From positions 1 to 31,274 of the forward strand of contig CAYQCH010000013.1 of NCBI GenBank assembly GCA_964415935.1: a stretch of DNA of 31,274 nt, given 5' to 3'. The position numbers were made by a program, and so were the translations under genes. The DNA is from CAYQCH01 sp964415935. GTDB taxonomy: Bacteria > Patescibacteriota > Patescibacteriia > VMEV01 > CAYQCH01. Positions 1-10,100 of this stretch are shown here, piece by piece. Numbering within the stretch: position 1 is the first letter of the stretch; the number at the start of each line of letters is the position of its first letter. The notes below the pieces were generated by a model. That model saw only the letters and a program-made list of their open reading frames with translations. It ran no database searches and was not told where the DNA came from.

Positions 1-3000
1 TGCAAACGCTGGGTGGAAGTACCTCCTGCGCCCATAGTGAAGGTGTTTGTGGAAAGAGGGTCTTCGCTCCAGGCGCCTTCCACTCCGGCCTGGTCCCAGA
101 ACTTGATGCGCCAATAATAGGTCGTTTCATCCCGAATCAAGGTTGTGCCTCCAAAGGTGATGTCATCGCAGCGGCTGCCCTGGTTGCAGGAAGCCATGTT
201 CGTGCCGCCGGCGCCGGAGTCCCATACCACGGAGGAAAAGTCGTTGTTGTCGTCCACCTGGATGCGGTATTGCGTGGCCACATCAGCGATGTCGGGGTCA
301 TTGTATACGGCGCTAAATACCGGATGCGAAGCGACAACGCCCACGGGGTTGGTTAATCCAGTTTGCGCCGTGCTGTCATTGCTGAACAGGTTCGTGGGAG
401 CCGCAGGAGCCTGGTCCGTGGTGAACTGCGCCGTGGCGCTGAAGGCTCCTTCAATGTTCAACTCATCCCAGAACTTGATGCGCCAATAGTAGGTGCTGGC
501 GTTCAAAGAAAGCGCGGCGCCGGCGTAATTGATGTTGGCGCAGCGAAACCCCTGGGCGCAGGCGGCCGACAGCAATGTGCCGGAAGCGCCGGAGTCCCAC
601 AGCAAAGACGTAAACCCGGCATCAGAGGCCACCTGCACGCGGTATTTCAACGCCGTTTCCGCGACATCGGGATCATTGAAAATGGCGCTGAAGACGGGCG
701 TGGCGTCTATGCCGGACGGATCCGTATTGCCCAGCTGCGCGTCGGTGTTATGCGCAAACAACACCGTGGGCGCCGTGGGTGCATTGCCCACGCTTAAAGA
801 AATGGTCTCTGTATCAGACCCCACTCCCGGCGCTGCTTCCGTAGCGCTGACATCAAATACGTATGTGCCGGTCGTCGTCGGAGTGCCAGACACAACGCCA
901 TTTGAACCTAATGACAATCCCGGAGGCAGTGAACCGCTGACCAACACGAATGTATGCGGCCCATACCCGCCGACGGAGGCGATCGCTTCGGAATAGGGGT
1001 CGCCGACAAGCCCGCCAGGCATGGTCGTGGTCGTAATGCTGATTGTCGCTTGCAAAAGCGTACAGGTCCCGGACTGGTTGTTGGTGATGGTGCCGCTGCC
1101 TGACAAATCGGTTACGCCATTCACGGTCAACGCAGGGGTACCCGCACAAGGAGTATCAATTAACAAACGCGCCGCATTTGTTACGTACAAGTCCTGAAAT
1201 GTATAGGTTGTGGGCTGGCTTACTACGAACAATGGCGTAAAGACATTTGAAGCAATGCTGGCGTTGTTCAATCGCAATGATCCTGCCGATTCGTCATTGT
1301 CTTTCAGGAATGCCGTACCTGAAGCGCCGTGATTGGCCGAATTGCTGGTGCCGCCGCGCGTTTCATAGCTGCCGCCAAAATCAGAAGATCCATAATAGAT
1401 AGCCAATCGTCCGCCGCCGCCGCCGCCGGCGCCAAATCCCGGATATCCGTCTCCGCCGCGCACGCTGAACGTACCGCTTCCCGATAAGGATCCGGCCGTT
1501 ACGTAGACACTTCCGCCCGCGCCTCCACCACCCACGCCGGACGGCGGGGTGATACCTTTAGCGGAAATGGTGCCGTTCATGGTCAACGAACCATCGACGT
1601 TGAAGCGAATAATGCCTCCCCCGTCGCCGCCCTTGTTCGGGGCATCGCGGGCGCCGCCGCCGGCTCCGGGCTCAACAGGCGCCGTCAAGCTGTCATAAGC
1701 GATGCCGCTTGCCGCGCTTGGCCCCGATGCGCCCCGTCCGCCATGGCTGCCGCCGCTGCCACCGCCATCACCGCCGGTGCTGCCGTTAACAGTTGTGTTT
1801 CCCGTGGTGCGGCCAATATTGCTGCTGGCGGAAACCTGGTTGGCCCCAAGAAACCCGCGGCCGTCTACATTGAACCCTGAAGTGGCGTCGATGGTGGCGG
1901 AAGAGGCCGACACGTACATGTAGTAAATATTGCTCAAATCCGTTTCTTCGGACGTGATGTCGGAACTGGATTGCATGCTCAATGCGCCAAATGACCAGGG
2001 CGTGGCATCAGAAATCAGGGCCGTCAGCTTCAACCGGGACCCGTTCCTGATGGTTGTATTATCAAACACGCGCGGGCTTGTCGGCATGGTCGTGGAGCCA
2101 ATAACCGGCGCGCGGCTGTTATTGTCGACGACCAAATCGCCATTCGTCTGAGACGGATGCTTGAGATAGACCGTGCCGGCGCCCGCATCAACGCCAGAAT
2201 TGGCCTTCAGGCCGCCTGCCGCAATGATGGTGCCGCTAAAATTATTTGTCGTGTAATACACAGCCACGCGGCCGCCGCCTCCGCCACCAGAGTTGTCGCC
2301 GCTGATACCAATGCCATTGCTGCCATTGGCGCGGATGGACCCCGAACCCGTTAAGGTACCAACCGTAATGTTGACCGTTCCTCCTGCGCCGCCACCACCG
2401 TTTGATCCACCAGTCTGCTCGCCATCGGAACTAATCGCGCCGTCAATGGTCATGGTTCCAGAAGCGGTAATCTTGATGATGCCGCCGCCGTCGCGTCCGG
2501 TGTTGGAAGAATCTCGCGAACCTCCGCCACCCCCAGCCTCCACCGGATCAGTAATGCTGTCATACGTTACGGCCGGCGTACCGCTTCCCTGGCCGCCAAG
2601 ACCGCCGTGGCTGCCGCCGACCCGAACCGTACTGCCTACGGCATTCCCCACCGTTCGGCCGCTCGACGAACTTGTTTTCCCAGGCCCGGCGCCAAAATAG
2701 CCGCGACCGTCAGTTGTAATTGTCGACGTGGCATCAATGTTCAAATTTGTGACGGACAAAAACAGTTTGTATACATTCGTCAGGTCGCTTTCGGCCGAAG
2801 TCAGGTCGGAATTTGTCTGCAATGTCAGCGTGCCGATATCCCAGGCTGTGGTATCCGCTTGCAGTTGCGTAATCCTTGCACGGCCGCGATTGCGGATGGT
2901 GACGGCATCAAACACCCCCGGCGTGTTCGGCAACGTGGTGCCGGAAATTACACCAAGCGCATTGTTGTTGTCGATAATCAAATCGCCGTTTGTCTGAACG

Positions 3001-6000
3001 TCCGACTTCATGAATACGGTGCCTGCGTTGGAATCAATGCCGCTGTTGGCTTTCAAACCGCCATACGCGGAAATCGTTCCGGCAAAACTGTTGGTGGTGT
3101 AGTAAATAGCCACGCGGCCGCCGCCGCCGCCCCCGGTGTTATCACCATTATTTCCCACGCCGTTACTGCCGTTGGCGCGGATGGAACCGGAGCCAGTCAA
3201 CGTACCGACGTTAATGTGAATGGCGCCGCCCGCGCCGCCGCCGCCGTTTGAACCGCCTGTCAATTCGCCGTCAGCGCTAAGGACGCCGTTGATAGTCATT
3301 GTCCCGGTCGCAACGATCCGGATGATGCCGCCGCCGTCCCGGCCATTGTTTGCTGAATCACGCGATCCACCTCCGCCGCCGGCATCGGATGGCGCGGTAA
3401 TGCTGTCGTACGTTGCAGCAGCAGATCCTGTGCTGGGCACACCGCCTAAGCCGCCGTGGCTGCCGCCATTCTGGGCCGTGCTACCGTTCACGTTTCCAGA
3501 TGTTTTTCCGGTAGACAACCCAGTATTCTTGTTCGGACCGGCCGTATAGTACCCGCGCCCTTCGGTCGTAATGGTGCTTGTGGCGTCAATAACCAGATCA
3601 GTGACGGAAAAATTCAATTTATACACGCTGATCAAGTTTGTTTCCGCCGACGTAATGTCGCTATTGTTTTCGACGGTCAACGTGCCGATTTGCCAGGGCG
3701 TGGCATCCGCCATCAATGTCGTGATCATGGCGCGGCCACGGTTGCGCACCGTCATGTTGTCATACACGAGCGGTGAGCTGGGCAGCGTCGTACCAGAAAT
3801 GATGGCGGAAATGTTGTTGTTATCGACAATTAAATCGCCGTTCGCCTGGGCTTCGGATTTCTTGTAAATTGTGCCCGCGCTGGCGTTCACGCCGGAGTTC
3901 GCCAATAGCCCTCCGTACGCGGAAATCGTGCCAGTATGCGTGTTGGTCTCATAAAAAATGGCAATGCGTCCGCCGCCGCCGCCGCCGGTGCTGTCCCCGC
4001 TGACACCAACGCCATTGCTGCCGTTGGCTGTAATGGAACCGGATCCGCCAAATGCGCCGCCCGCGGTCAGCTTTATGGACCCGCCGGCGCCGCCACCTGC
4101 GTTGACACTGGTCAATTGTTCGCCGTTGGCTCGAATGGTGCCCCCCACGAACATGTCTCCGCCGGCGGTGAGACGGATGACGCCACCGCCGGTCTGACCG
4201 GTGTTTGCTGAATCACGCGACCCGCCGCCTCCGCCAGGTTCAGACGGGTCGGTAATGCTGTCGTACGTGACAGCAACTGAATTTGCCGGTCGTCCGCCCA
4301 AGCCGCCATGACTGCCGCCGACATTATTCGTGCTGCCGCCGGTGGTGGTATTTCCCGTTGTGCGCCCGGTCGCTGTACCCGTATTGCCACCCCTGTTGGC
4401 GCCCAAATATCCAAGCCCGTTGGCATCGATGATAGCGTCAGAATTAATGGTGATATTGCCTGTTGTCGTGATGTTCAAAGAAAAAATGGTCGTGGTTGTG
4501 GTGGCAGAATGTTTCAAGATGGAATCCCCGCTCCCCGAACCGTTCCCCACTGTCAGGCTGCTGAACGTATGCGGGCCGTCAATCGTATAGGTGCAGTCCC
4601 ATACGCCGACGTCGGTGCCATCAAAACTGGTTTCGGCCGCGGTTAACCCGCCAGAAGCTTCCCCGCCGGCAGTGCACAAATTCACTGGATTATCGACGTT
4701 GAAATTTGACGTTGTGGCGCTTGGCCCGCCCGTGTATTGGGCCGTGATGCGGATTTGTGCGTTTGAAATGTCTGCCACTCCGTCCGCAATGCTATTCCAG
4801 ACAAAGCTGTTATTGCTCGTGCCGCTGGCGCAGTCCACCATGCTCAACACGCTGCCAGACACCGAGCCAGAACTGGCGCTCACCAGCGTCGCGCTGGCAA
4901 AGGAGCTGCCACCATTGGCAGAATATTCAACGAGCAGATCGCGCAAAGTGCTGGAAGCGTTACTACAACTGTAATTGACGGTTATATTGCCAGCCTGAAC
5001 GCCGGATGGATCGGTAATGCCAAGCGTTGTGGCCACCGCGGCCGCTATGGTGGCGCTATCGATGTACGCAGATGGCTCCACGGTACCGCCGGACGTTATT
5101 TCCGCTGCGATCAAATCCCAAACGTCCCCGAGCGCATGCTCCTGCGAAGAAATGCGCGTGGGTCCGCCAGCCCCCGCGGACCCGTCCACATACAGTTGGG
5201 CAATTTGTGCAGCTGACAAGGCAAATGGGTATAACTGCACCTCGTCGATAATGCCATTAAACACCTCGGTCGTACCGTCGCCCTTGAACCCAATGCGCGG
5301 GCTTGGGACACCAACCGTCGGGCTGCGCAAACTGGCCGGCACTATTCCCGTGAGCGTGCCGTTCGCCAACACGCCGTTGACATAGATGTCGAGGCTGAGC
5401 GTTGCCGAGTTGTATACGCCAACAACGTGATACCAGGTCCCGGTCGTCATGGTTACTGACGATGCGCGGGTAACGGATGCGGCAGCCGGCGTGCGCACGC
5501 TCCAGCGCGGAATACTGCTCGCTACATCCAGGAGCGTCTGATGGTCCGTCGGCCCCCACCTCCCGTAAATGACGTTCTGCGTGCCAAGCCCAGCTGGTTT
5601 GACCCATGCTGAGACAGACTGGCTGCCTGTCAGATTTAGGCTGGCATGGTCCGTGATGACAACATAGTCATTTACCCCATCCAGCGAAAGGCATCCGCCG
5701 ACTTTGCAACCGGTCGTGGTGAAGACTGCCCCGTTTTGCGGAGTGCCATGGTTGGTGTTGCCGCTCAAATCTGAATGCGCCCCGCCGCTGTTGAACGGGA
5801 TATTAAACGTCATCAGGTTGGCGTTGTTTTTCACCCACCGGTACGCCGCAGCAGACCCGCCCGGAACGGATAACGTCGCAATGATCGGGCTGCCTTCGTC
5901 TGGATCATTCAGGCTGCCCGTGATGTTGGAAACACCTGATGCAATGAAGACGGAGTTGGATGATGGAATGGCGGAGCCGACCGCGCCAGAGCTGCTGATG

Positions 6001-6986
6001 GGCGTAACAGACAAATTCCACAACTGTCCGGCTGATGTTTCTTCAGACTGGATAATGGTCGGACCGCCGATGCCCGCATTTCCATCCGCATACAACTGGC
6101 TAACCTCAGCGGCAGACAAAACACGTGGAAACAGCATGACTTCATCCAACGTGCCGTTAAAATGCTCGGTCGACCCCATAAAAACCCCGGTCCAAGCCCC
6201 GGATTTGCCAACATACATATTCCCAGGTGAGCCGCCGGGATTCGAACTGATAACCTGTGTCGAATCGAGATTGCCGTCAATGTAAAATTTGATGGTCCAG
6301 CTGCCAGTACTTCCCGCACGCGTCACTAGGACATGATGCCAGTTGTTGTCGCTGATCGTACCGACAGAATTAGCACCTAACGTAGAGCAGTCGTTAAAAA
6401 AGTGAAGCGTATTGGGGGTCCTACCGTACTCAAATTGATAGCTGCAGCCTGTCCCCCCAGACAGATTATTTGATGCTATTACCTGTATAAGATTATAAAC
6501 ACTGTTGAGGCGAATCCAAGCGCTAATAGTCATTTCGCCAGTCAGCTTTGTTGTGCTGCTGGAACCGGTATTAACGGCTCCTGTGCTTCCGTCAAAAACC
6601 ATACAAGAACCCACTTTGCACCCAAGACTCTGAAATGTGAGCGTACCCTGGGGGGTGCCGTGATTCCCGTTACCGCTCACATCCGTCAGCGTTGCCCCGT
6701 TATCAAATGGCATGTTGAACGCCATGTAATTGCTACCGTTCACCGTCCACCTGTAGGCACCCGTGTCAGGTGCCAGAGCCGTTGTTTCCGAGGTGATATC
6801 CCCTCCCACCACGACATTCCCATTGCCGCTGTTGAGCGTGACCGAGGTCAATGCGGCTTTAACCCCGCCGAGCCGCGCCAGGACAAATGCCGCGATTTGC
6901 TGTTGATGCCTGGCAAGTACAAAAAAGGCGGCAAACAACATGCCTGCCGCTGAAATCCAGATTGAAATATTTCTTTTAAACCGCAC
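1..6986 (-). CDS. Giant LamG / glycine-rich repeat / fibronectin-like surface protein, 3'-truncated by the window
   Basis: The frame is open from a GTG at 6986 to the left edge (about 2328 codons); frame spot-checks near 278, 1865, 4697, 5255, 6053 and 6341 all agree. The product begins with a basic N-tip and a hydrophobic segment (residues about 7-25), a signal peptide or anchor. Two LamG-like (concanavalin-fold) modules follow (about 50-600), then a bridging beta domain with paired Cys, four glycine-rich repeats of about 285 residues (about 830-1870), a putative-Ig (He_PIG-like) module (about 1995-2065) and two fibronectin-III-like modules with the motif YYWRIKFWD (about 2065-2315). It is a paralogue of the next gene, whose C-terminus suggests the missing part would be Gln-rich, Pro-rich and membrane-anchoring. 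A short AGG lies 2 nt before the GTG and a terminator lies upstream. The role is probably cell-surface adhesion; the ligand is unknown. An alternative start further downstream cannot be excluded. Confidence 0.85.
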   Translation of the reverse strand, partial: MRFKRNISIWISAAGMLFAAFFVLARHQQQIAAFVLARLGGVKAALTSVTLNSGNGNVVVGGDITSETTALAPDTGAYRWTVNGSNYMAFNMPFDNGATLTDVSGNGNHGTPQGTLTFQSLGCKVGSCMVFDGSTGAVNTGSSSTTKLTGEMTISAWIRLNSVYNLIQVIASNNLSGGTGCSYQFEYGRTPNTLHFFNDCSTLGANSVGTISDNNWHHVLVTRAGSTGSWTIKFYIDGNLDSTQVISSNPGGSPGNMYVGKSGAWTGVFMGSTEHFNGTLDEVMLFPRVLSAAEVSQLYADGNAGIGGPTIIQSEETSAGQLWNLSVTPISSSGAVGSAIPSSNSVFIASGVSNITGSLNDPDEGSPIIATLSVPGGSAAAYRWVKNNANLMTFNIPFNSGGAHSDLSGNTNHGTPQNGAVFTTTGCKVGGCLSLDGVNDYVVITDHASLNLTGSQSVSAWVKPAGLGTQNVIYGRWGPTDHQTLLDVASSIPRWSVRTPAAASVTRASSVTMTTGTWYHVVGVYNSATLSLDIYVNGVLANGTLTGIVPASLRSPTVGVPSPRIGFKGDGTTEVFNGIIDEVQLYPFALSAAQIAQLYVDGSAGAGGPTRISSQEHALGDVWDLIAAEITSGGTVEPSAYIDSATIAAAVATTLGITDPSGVQAGNITVNYSCSNASSTLRDLLVEYSANGGSSFASATLVSASSGSVSGSVLSMVDCASGTSNNSFVWNSIADGVADISNAQIRITAQYTGGPSATTSNFNVDNPVNLCTAGGEASGGLTAAETSFDGTDVGVWDCTYTIDGPHTFSSLTVGNGSGSGDSILKHSATTTTTIFSLNITTTGNITINSDAIIDANGLGYLGANRGGNTGTATGRTTGNTTTGGSTNNVGGSHGGLGGRPANSVAVTYDSITDPSEPGGGGGSRDSANTGQTGGGVIRLTAGGDMFVGGTIRANGEQLTSVNAGGGAGGSIKLTAGGAFGGSGSITANGSNGVGVSGDSTGGGGGGRIAIFYETNTHTGTISAYGGLLANSGVNASAGTIYKKSEAQANGDLIVDNNNISAIISGTTLPSSPLVYDNMTVRNRGRAMITTLMADATPWQIGTLTVENNSDITSAETNLISVYKLNFSVTDLVIDATSTITTEGRGYYTAGPNKNTGLSTGKTSGNVNGSTAQNGGSHGGLGGVPSTGSAAATYDSITAPSDAGGGGGSRDSANNGRDGGGIIRIVATGTMTINGVLSADGELTGGSNGGGGAGGAIHINVGTLTGSGSIRANGSNGVGNNGDNTGGGGGGRVAIYYTTNSFAGTISAYGGLKANSGIDSNAGTVFMKSDVQTNGDLIIDNNNALGVISGTTLPNTPGVFDAVTIRNRGRARITQLQADTTAWDIGTLTLQTNSDLTSAESDLTNVYKLFLSVTNLNIDATSTITTDGRGYFGAGPGKTSSSSGRTVGNAVGSTVRVGGSHGGLGGQGSGTPAVTYDSITDPVEAGGGGGSRDSSNTGRDGGGIIKITASGTMTIDGAISSDGEQTGGSNGGGGAGGTVNITVGTLTGSGSIRANGSNGIGISGDNSGGGGGGRVAVYYTTNNFSGTIIAAGGLKANSGVDAGAGTVYLKHPSQTNGDLVVDNNSRAPVIGSTTMPTSPRVFDNTTIRNGSRLKLTALISDATPWSFGALSMQSSSDITSEETDLSNIYYMYVSASSATIDATSGFNVDGRGFLGANQVSASSNIGRTTGNTTVNGSTGGDGGGSGGSHGGRGASGPSAASGIAYDSLTAPVEPGAGGGARDAPNKGGDGGGIIRFNVDGSLTMNGTISAKGITPPSGVGGGGAGGSVYVTAGSLSGSGTFSVRGGDGYPGFGAGGGGGGRLAIYYGSSDFGGSYETRGGTSNSANHGASGTAFLKDNDESAGSLRLNNASIASNVFTPLFVVSQPTTYTFQDLYVTNAARLLIDTPCAGTPALTVNGVTDLSGSGTITNNQSGTCTLLQATISITTTTMPGGLVGDPYSEAIASVGGYGPHTFVLVSGSLPPGLSLGSNGVVSGTPTTTGTYVFDVSATEAAPGVGSDTETISLSVGNAPTAPTVLFAHNTDAQLGNTDPSGIDATPVFSAIFNDPDVAETALKYRVQVASDAGFTSLLWDSGASGTLLSAACAQGFRCANINYAGAALSLNASTYYWRIKFWDELNIEGAFSATAQFTTDQAPAAPTNLFSNDSTAQTGLTNPVGVVASHPVFSAVYNDPDIADVATQYRIQVDDNNDFSSVVWDSGAGGTNMASCNQGSRCDDITFGGTTLIRDETTYYWRIKFWDQAGVEGAWSEDPLSTNTFTMGAGGTSTQRL
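1370..4470 (-). repeat. Four tandem ~285-residue glycine-rich repeats inside the first giant gene
   Basis: A landmark G(R/L)G(Y/F)xGA recurs near 1863, 2704, 3556 and 4417, giving a period of about 840-860 nt. Each unit carries GGSHGG-type runs, a conserved TYDS-like segment, a GGGGGGR stretch followed by (V/L/I)A(I/V)(Y/F)Y, then an NGDL(I/V)(V/I)DNNN block and a (N/S)DxTSxExxL block. The DNA shows matching gcc/gcg-rich blocks at each period. The repeats resemble beta-helix-type surface repeats, but I do not assign a named family. Units b, c and d (counting from the left) look closer to each other than to the leftmost one, which suggests recent tandem amplification. Confidence 0.75.
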
Positions 6987-7062
6987 AACCTCGGGAAATA
7001 CTCTTTATTTGAGTGTATAGTACCACGTTGCGTGATTTGTTTCTTTGCCCATTATCCACAAT

Positions 7063-7093
7063 AAAACAGCAGCTCGAGTCAAGCTGCTGTTTT
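7063..7093 (-). terminator. Intrinsic terminator after the 2997-residue giant gene
   Basis: A perfect 12-bp inverted repeat (AAAACAGCAGCT / AGCTGCTGTTTT) with a 7-nt loop lies 17 nt past the stop codon at 7110. On the minus strand the stem ends in TTTT followed by ATTGTGG. The flanking A/T runs could make it work in both directions. A hairpin of the same design sits at 16181-16209. Confidence 0.8.
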
Positions 7094-7109
7094 GCCGATA
7101 GCTATTGGG

Positions 7110-10100
7110 TTATGTTGCCTGCCTCATGGCGATGTCGCCGGTCACGCGCTGGTCAGCCTTCTCAATCTTGATCTCCCCTCCCAGCGGCTGGCGGTCCGTC
7201 TGCGGCGCTTCCACGACTTCTGACACTTGCTGATAGCCGGGCTTGGTCGCTTTCACCACGTACGTGCCAGGTTCAGGCAGGAAGGCGAAGCGGCCCTGGT
7301 AGTCGGAGAGGCGGCTGGTCACGACTTTGGATGATGTCGGTTCGATGAGCTGGATGGTTGTGAGTGGAAGCACAGCATTCGTGGCAATGTCGTAAACAAC
7401 ACCCCAGGCTTTCTCCACTTTGTCACGCAAGCGGAGCTGCAAAACCAGCAGGACGATGTAAAACGCCGCAATGACCCAGTTGATGGGCTTGTCTGGAATG
7501 GTCGCCACAACCGCCGCACTGCTGACGGAACCCACAATGAGGATTGGCGCGGCCAGGTAGTTGCCCACACGCTGGATGGCGAGACGGACTTTCTTGAAAC
7601 CCGTGGCCAGCTGCCATTGTCGCTGTGCATTAACAGGATCAAGCGGTACATCTGGAATGGTGATCTGATCCCCCTGCACCTGGACACCGCTGGCCGCGCT
7701 GTACACATTCTGAAAATCTCCATCGATGGTGGCGCGGACAATCTGGCTTGGGAAGAGGTACGAAGGTTTGGCCACTTCCAGCTGGTACGTGCCAGGTTCC
7801 AGCAGCGCGTCATAGCGGCCAAGCTTGTCCGTCACCACAGTGGTGACCAGTTTCTTGTTGGTGGCGGCCGCAGCGCCGACATTGGCAGCGCCTGGTAACG
7901 TGGGTTCTGTTTTGTAAATACGAATAATCGCCAGTGCCAGCGGCTGCTTGGTGATGCTGTCATAGACCACGCCGTAGAAATGGGCGGCCAGGCGTTTCTT
8001 GCGTCCGGCAATGCCAATCAAGTATGTAATGGCGTGATACAGCAGCGTGGGCACATACGGCAGGTATCCCCATAACGGCACGCTGGAAACCATCACCACC
8101 GGCGCGGCCACGGACAAGGTGGTCTGGATGACCGGTTCCTGTTTCTCAATGACTTTAACCACCTGATGCTGGATTTCTTCCGCCACGCTCAGAAAGGCCG
8201 AGTCAGAGACCGTTGAGTCAAACTCCGCTTCAATGTCGCCGCTGCGGCCGCGGGAAACCACGACGTCTCCCACCTGCACGCGCTGAGAACGCAGGTCGCC
8301 CTTGGCTGCGATGGCTTCAATTTTGACACGTGCATCCTGTCCGGGCGCGATACCCAGACGGTCAGCATCCACAAACGTCTGCCAGTTGCCTTCCGCGTCA
8401 GACACGGCAATGGCCGTGATGGAATCGTTAAAGATCAATGTAACGATGGTGAAGGGTTCTGTGGTCGTGCCGGAAAAATGCAAAATTTCACCCGTTACCT
8501 CAGCCGAACCGGTCAAGCTCAATGAATCGCCGTCAACGGTAAGATTAAAAGTTCCGTTATCGCTGGATACATTTGTTTCACCGCGCTGTAACGGAGCAGG
8601 CGCCGGCGCGCTTGGTTGCTCTCCGGGTTGCGAAGGCTGTGCGGGCGATGGTGCCGGAGCAGGCGTCGGCGAGCCAAACTCCTCTTGCAAAATCTGCTCA
8701 ATCACTTGCGTCTCTTCAGGCGTCGGAAGCTGTACTTCCGGTTCAACTGGTACCTGTGCCAGCGTAATATCAGGCTCCAGCGTGATGACGGGGCTCATAT
8801 ACACCACGTCGGATTCGGCAAATGACACGGATGCCTGGAGATTAATCAACGGATTAGCCGCGGCAATAGCTTGCCCGGAAGTCTGACGCAGGAGATCAAG
8901 CGCAGGTACATCAAACGCCAGTTCGAACGTCACGGTATGGCTTTCTCCGGGATTCATCCGCGCCCAGGACGCGCTCACGCCATTGTTGTCAGCATTGCCG
9001 CCATCACCGTCCACTGCGTCATTTTTGGGCCGACCGTCCACGCTCAGCGTATCCGAACGGTATCGGATATACCGCGGCAGGGGCAGGTTGATGATCACGG
9101 AACTGGCCGCATCGGTACCGATGCTTTCCACCTGCATGCTCACCGACAATGTCTTGCGCGGGTCAACGGGCCGGGTCAGCTGATCCGACCCCTTCTCAAA
9201 CACGCCGATGGTCACATGGAACCGGCGCGAAAGCTTGGCGACTTCCTCATATTGGGTTGGCTCATTCTGCAACCCTTCCTGGTTTCTCGTAACAACGCGA
9301 ACCTGGACATTGTCTTCAGGCTCAATGCCGATGAATTCATACTGGGTCGACTGAATCCAGTCGCTGGTCAGCGTGCGGACCTCCGGCGCCTGACCCGGCA
9401 CCGAGCTGTCGGTGACAAGGACTTCATACCGGACGGCCGTTTCGCCCGGAAACGACGTAACAACTGGTTCAATGGTGAACGTTACGCTGTCGCCGTTGCG
9501 ATGCTGCAATACCGGACGCACAATTGGCGCGGCCGTAATAGCGGAAACGAATTCAGAGGCCTCGCTTGGACCGACATCATTAAACGCAATAACCCTTCTG
9601 CCTTCGACGGGCATGTTGGCGGGCAGCCCGGTTTCCACAGCCTGCGTCGCGCCAGCTTCAACCTGCACGATGACCTGGCCTTCCGCATTCAAGATGCGAA
9701 ATCCCGTTTCATTATCGCTGGTGTCAATCCAGTTGTAGCGGACGCTATCCGGACCAAGGACTTCCACCGATCCCGCAATCGGCGCGGCCGGCACGGTCGG
9801 CACAACTTCTTCCTGGGCTTCTTGGTCCTGCTGCTGTTGCTGCTGGATACGCTGGATGGAGGTTCCGCCGCTGCTGATACCCATGGTAAAGGTATTGGTG
9901 GAAACGGGATCCTCGCTCCAGGGGCTTTCCACGCCGGCCTCGTCCCAAAATTTGATGCGCCAATAATACAAGGAACCGTCCAGCGGCAGCGGCGTGCCGT
10001 CAAACGTGATGTCGGCGCAGCGATCGCCCTGGTCGCAGGTGGCCATGTTCGTGCCGGCCGCGCCGGAGTCCCAGGTCAGCGACGAAAAATCATTGTCATC

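Noticed and set aside
145..4974. Many plus-strand open frames rich in Pro/Ala/Val
   Set aside because: They mirror the glycine-rich repeats of the minus-strand giant gene and repeat with its period.
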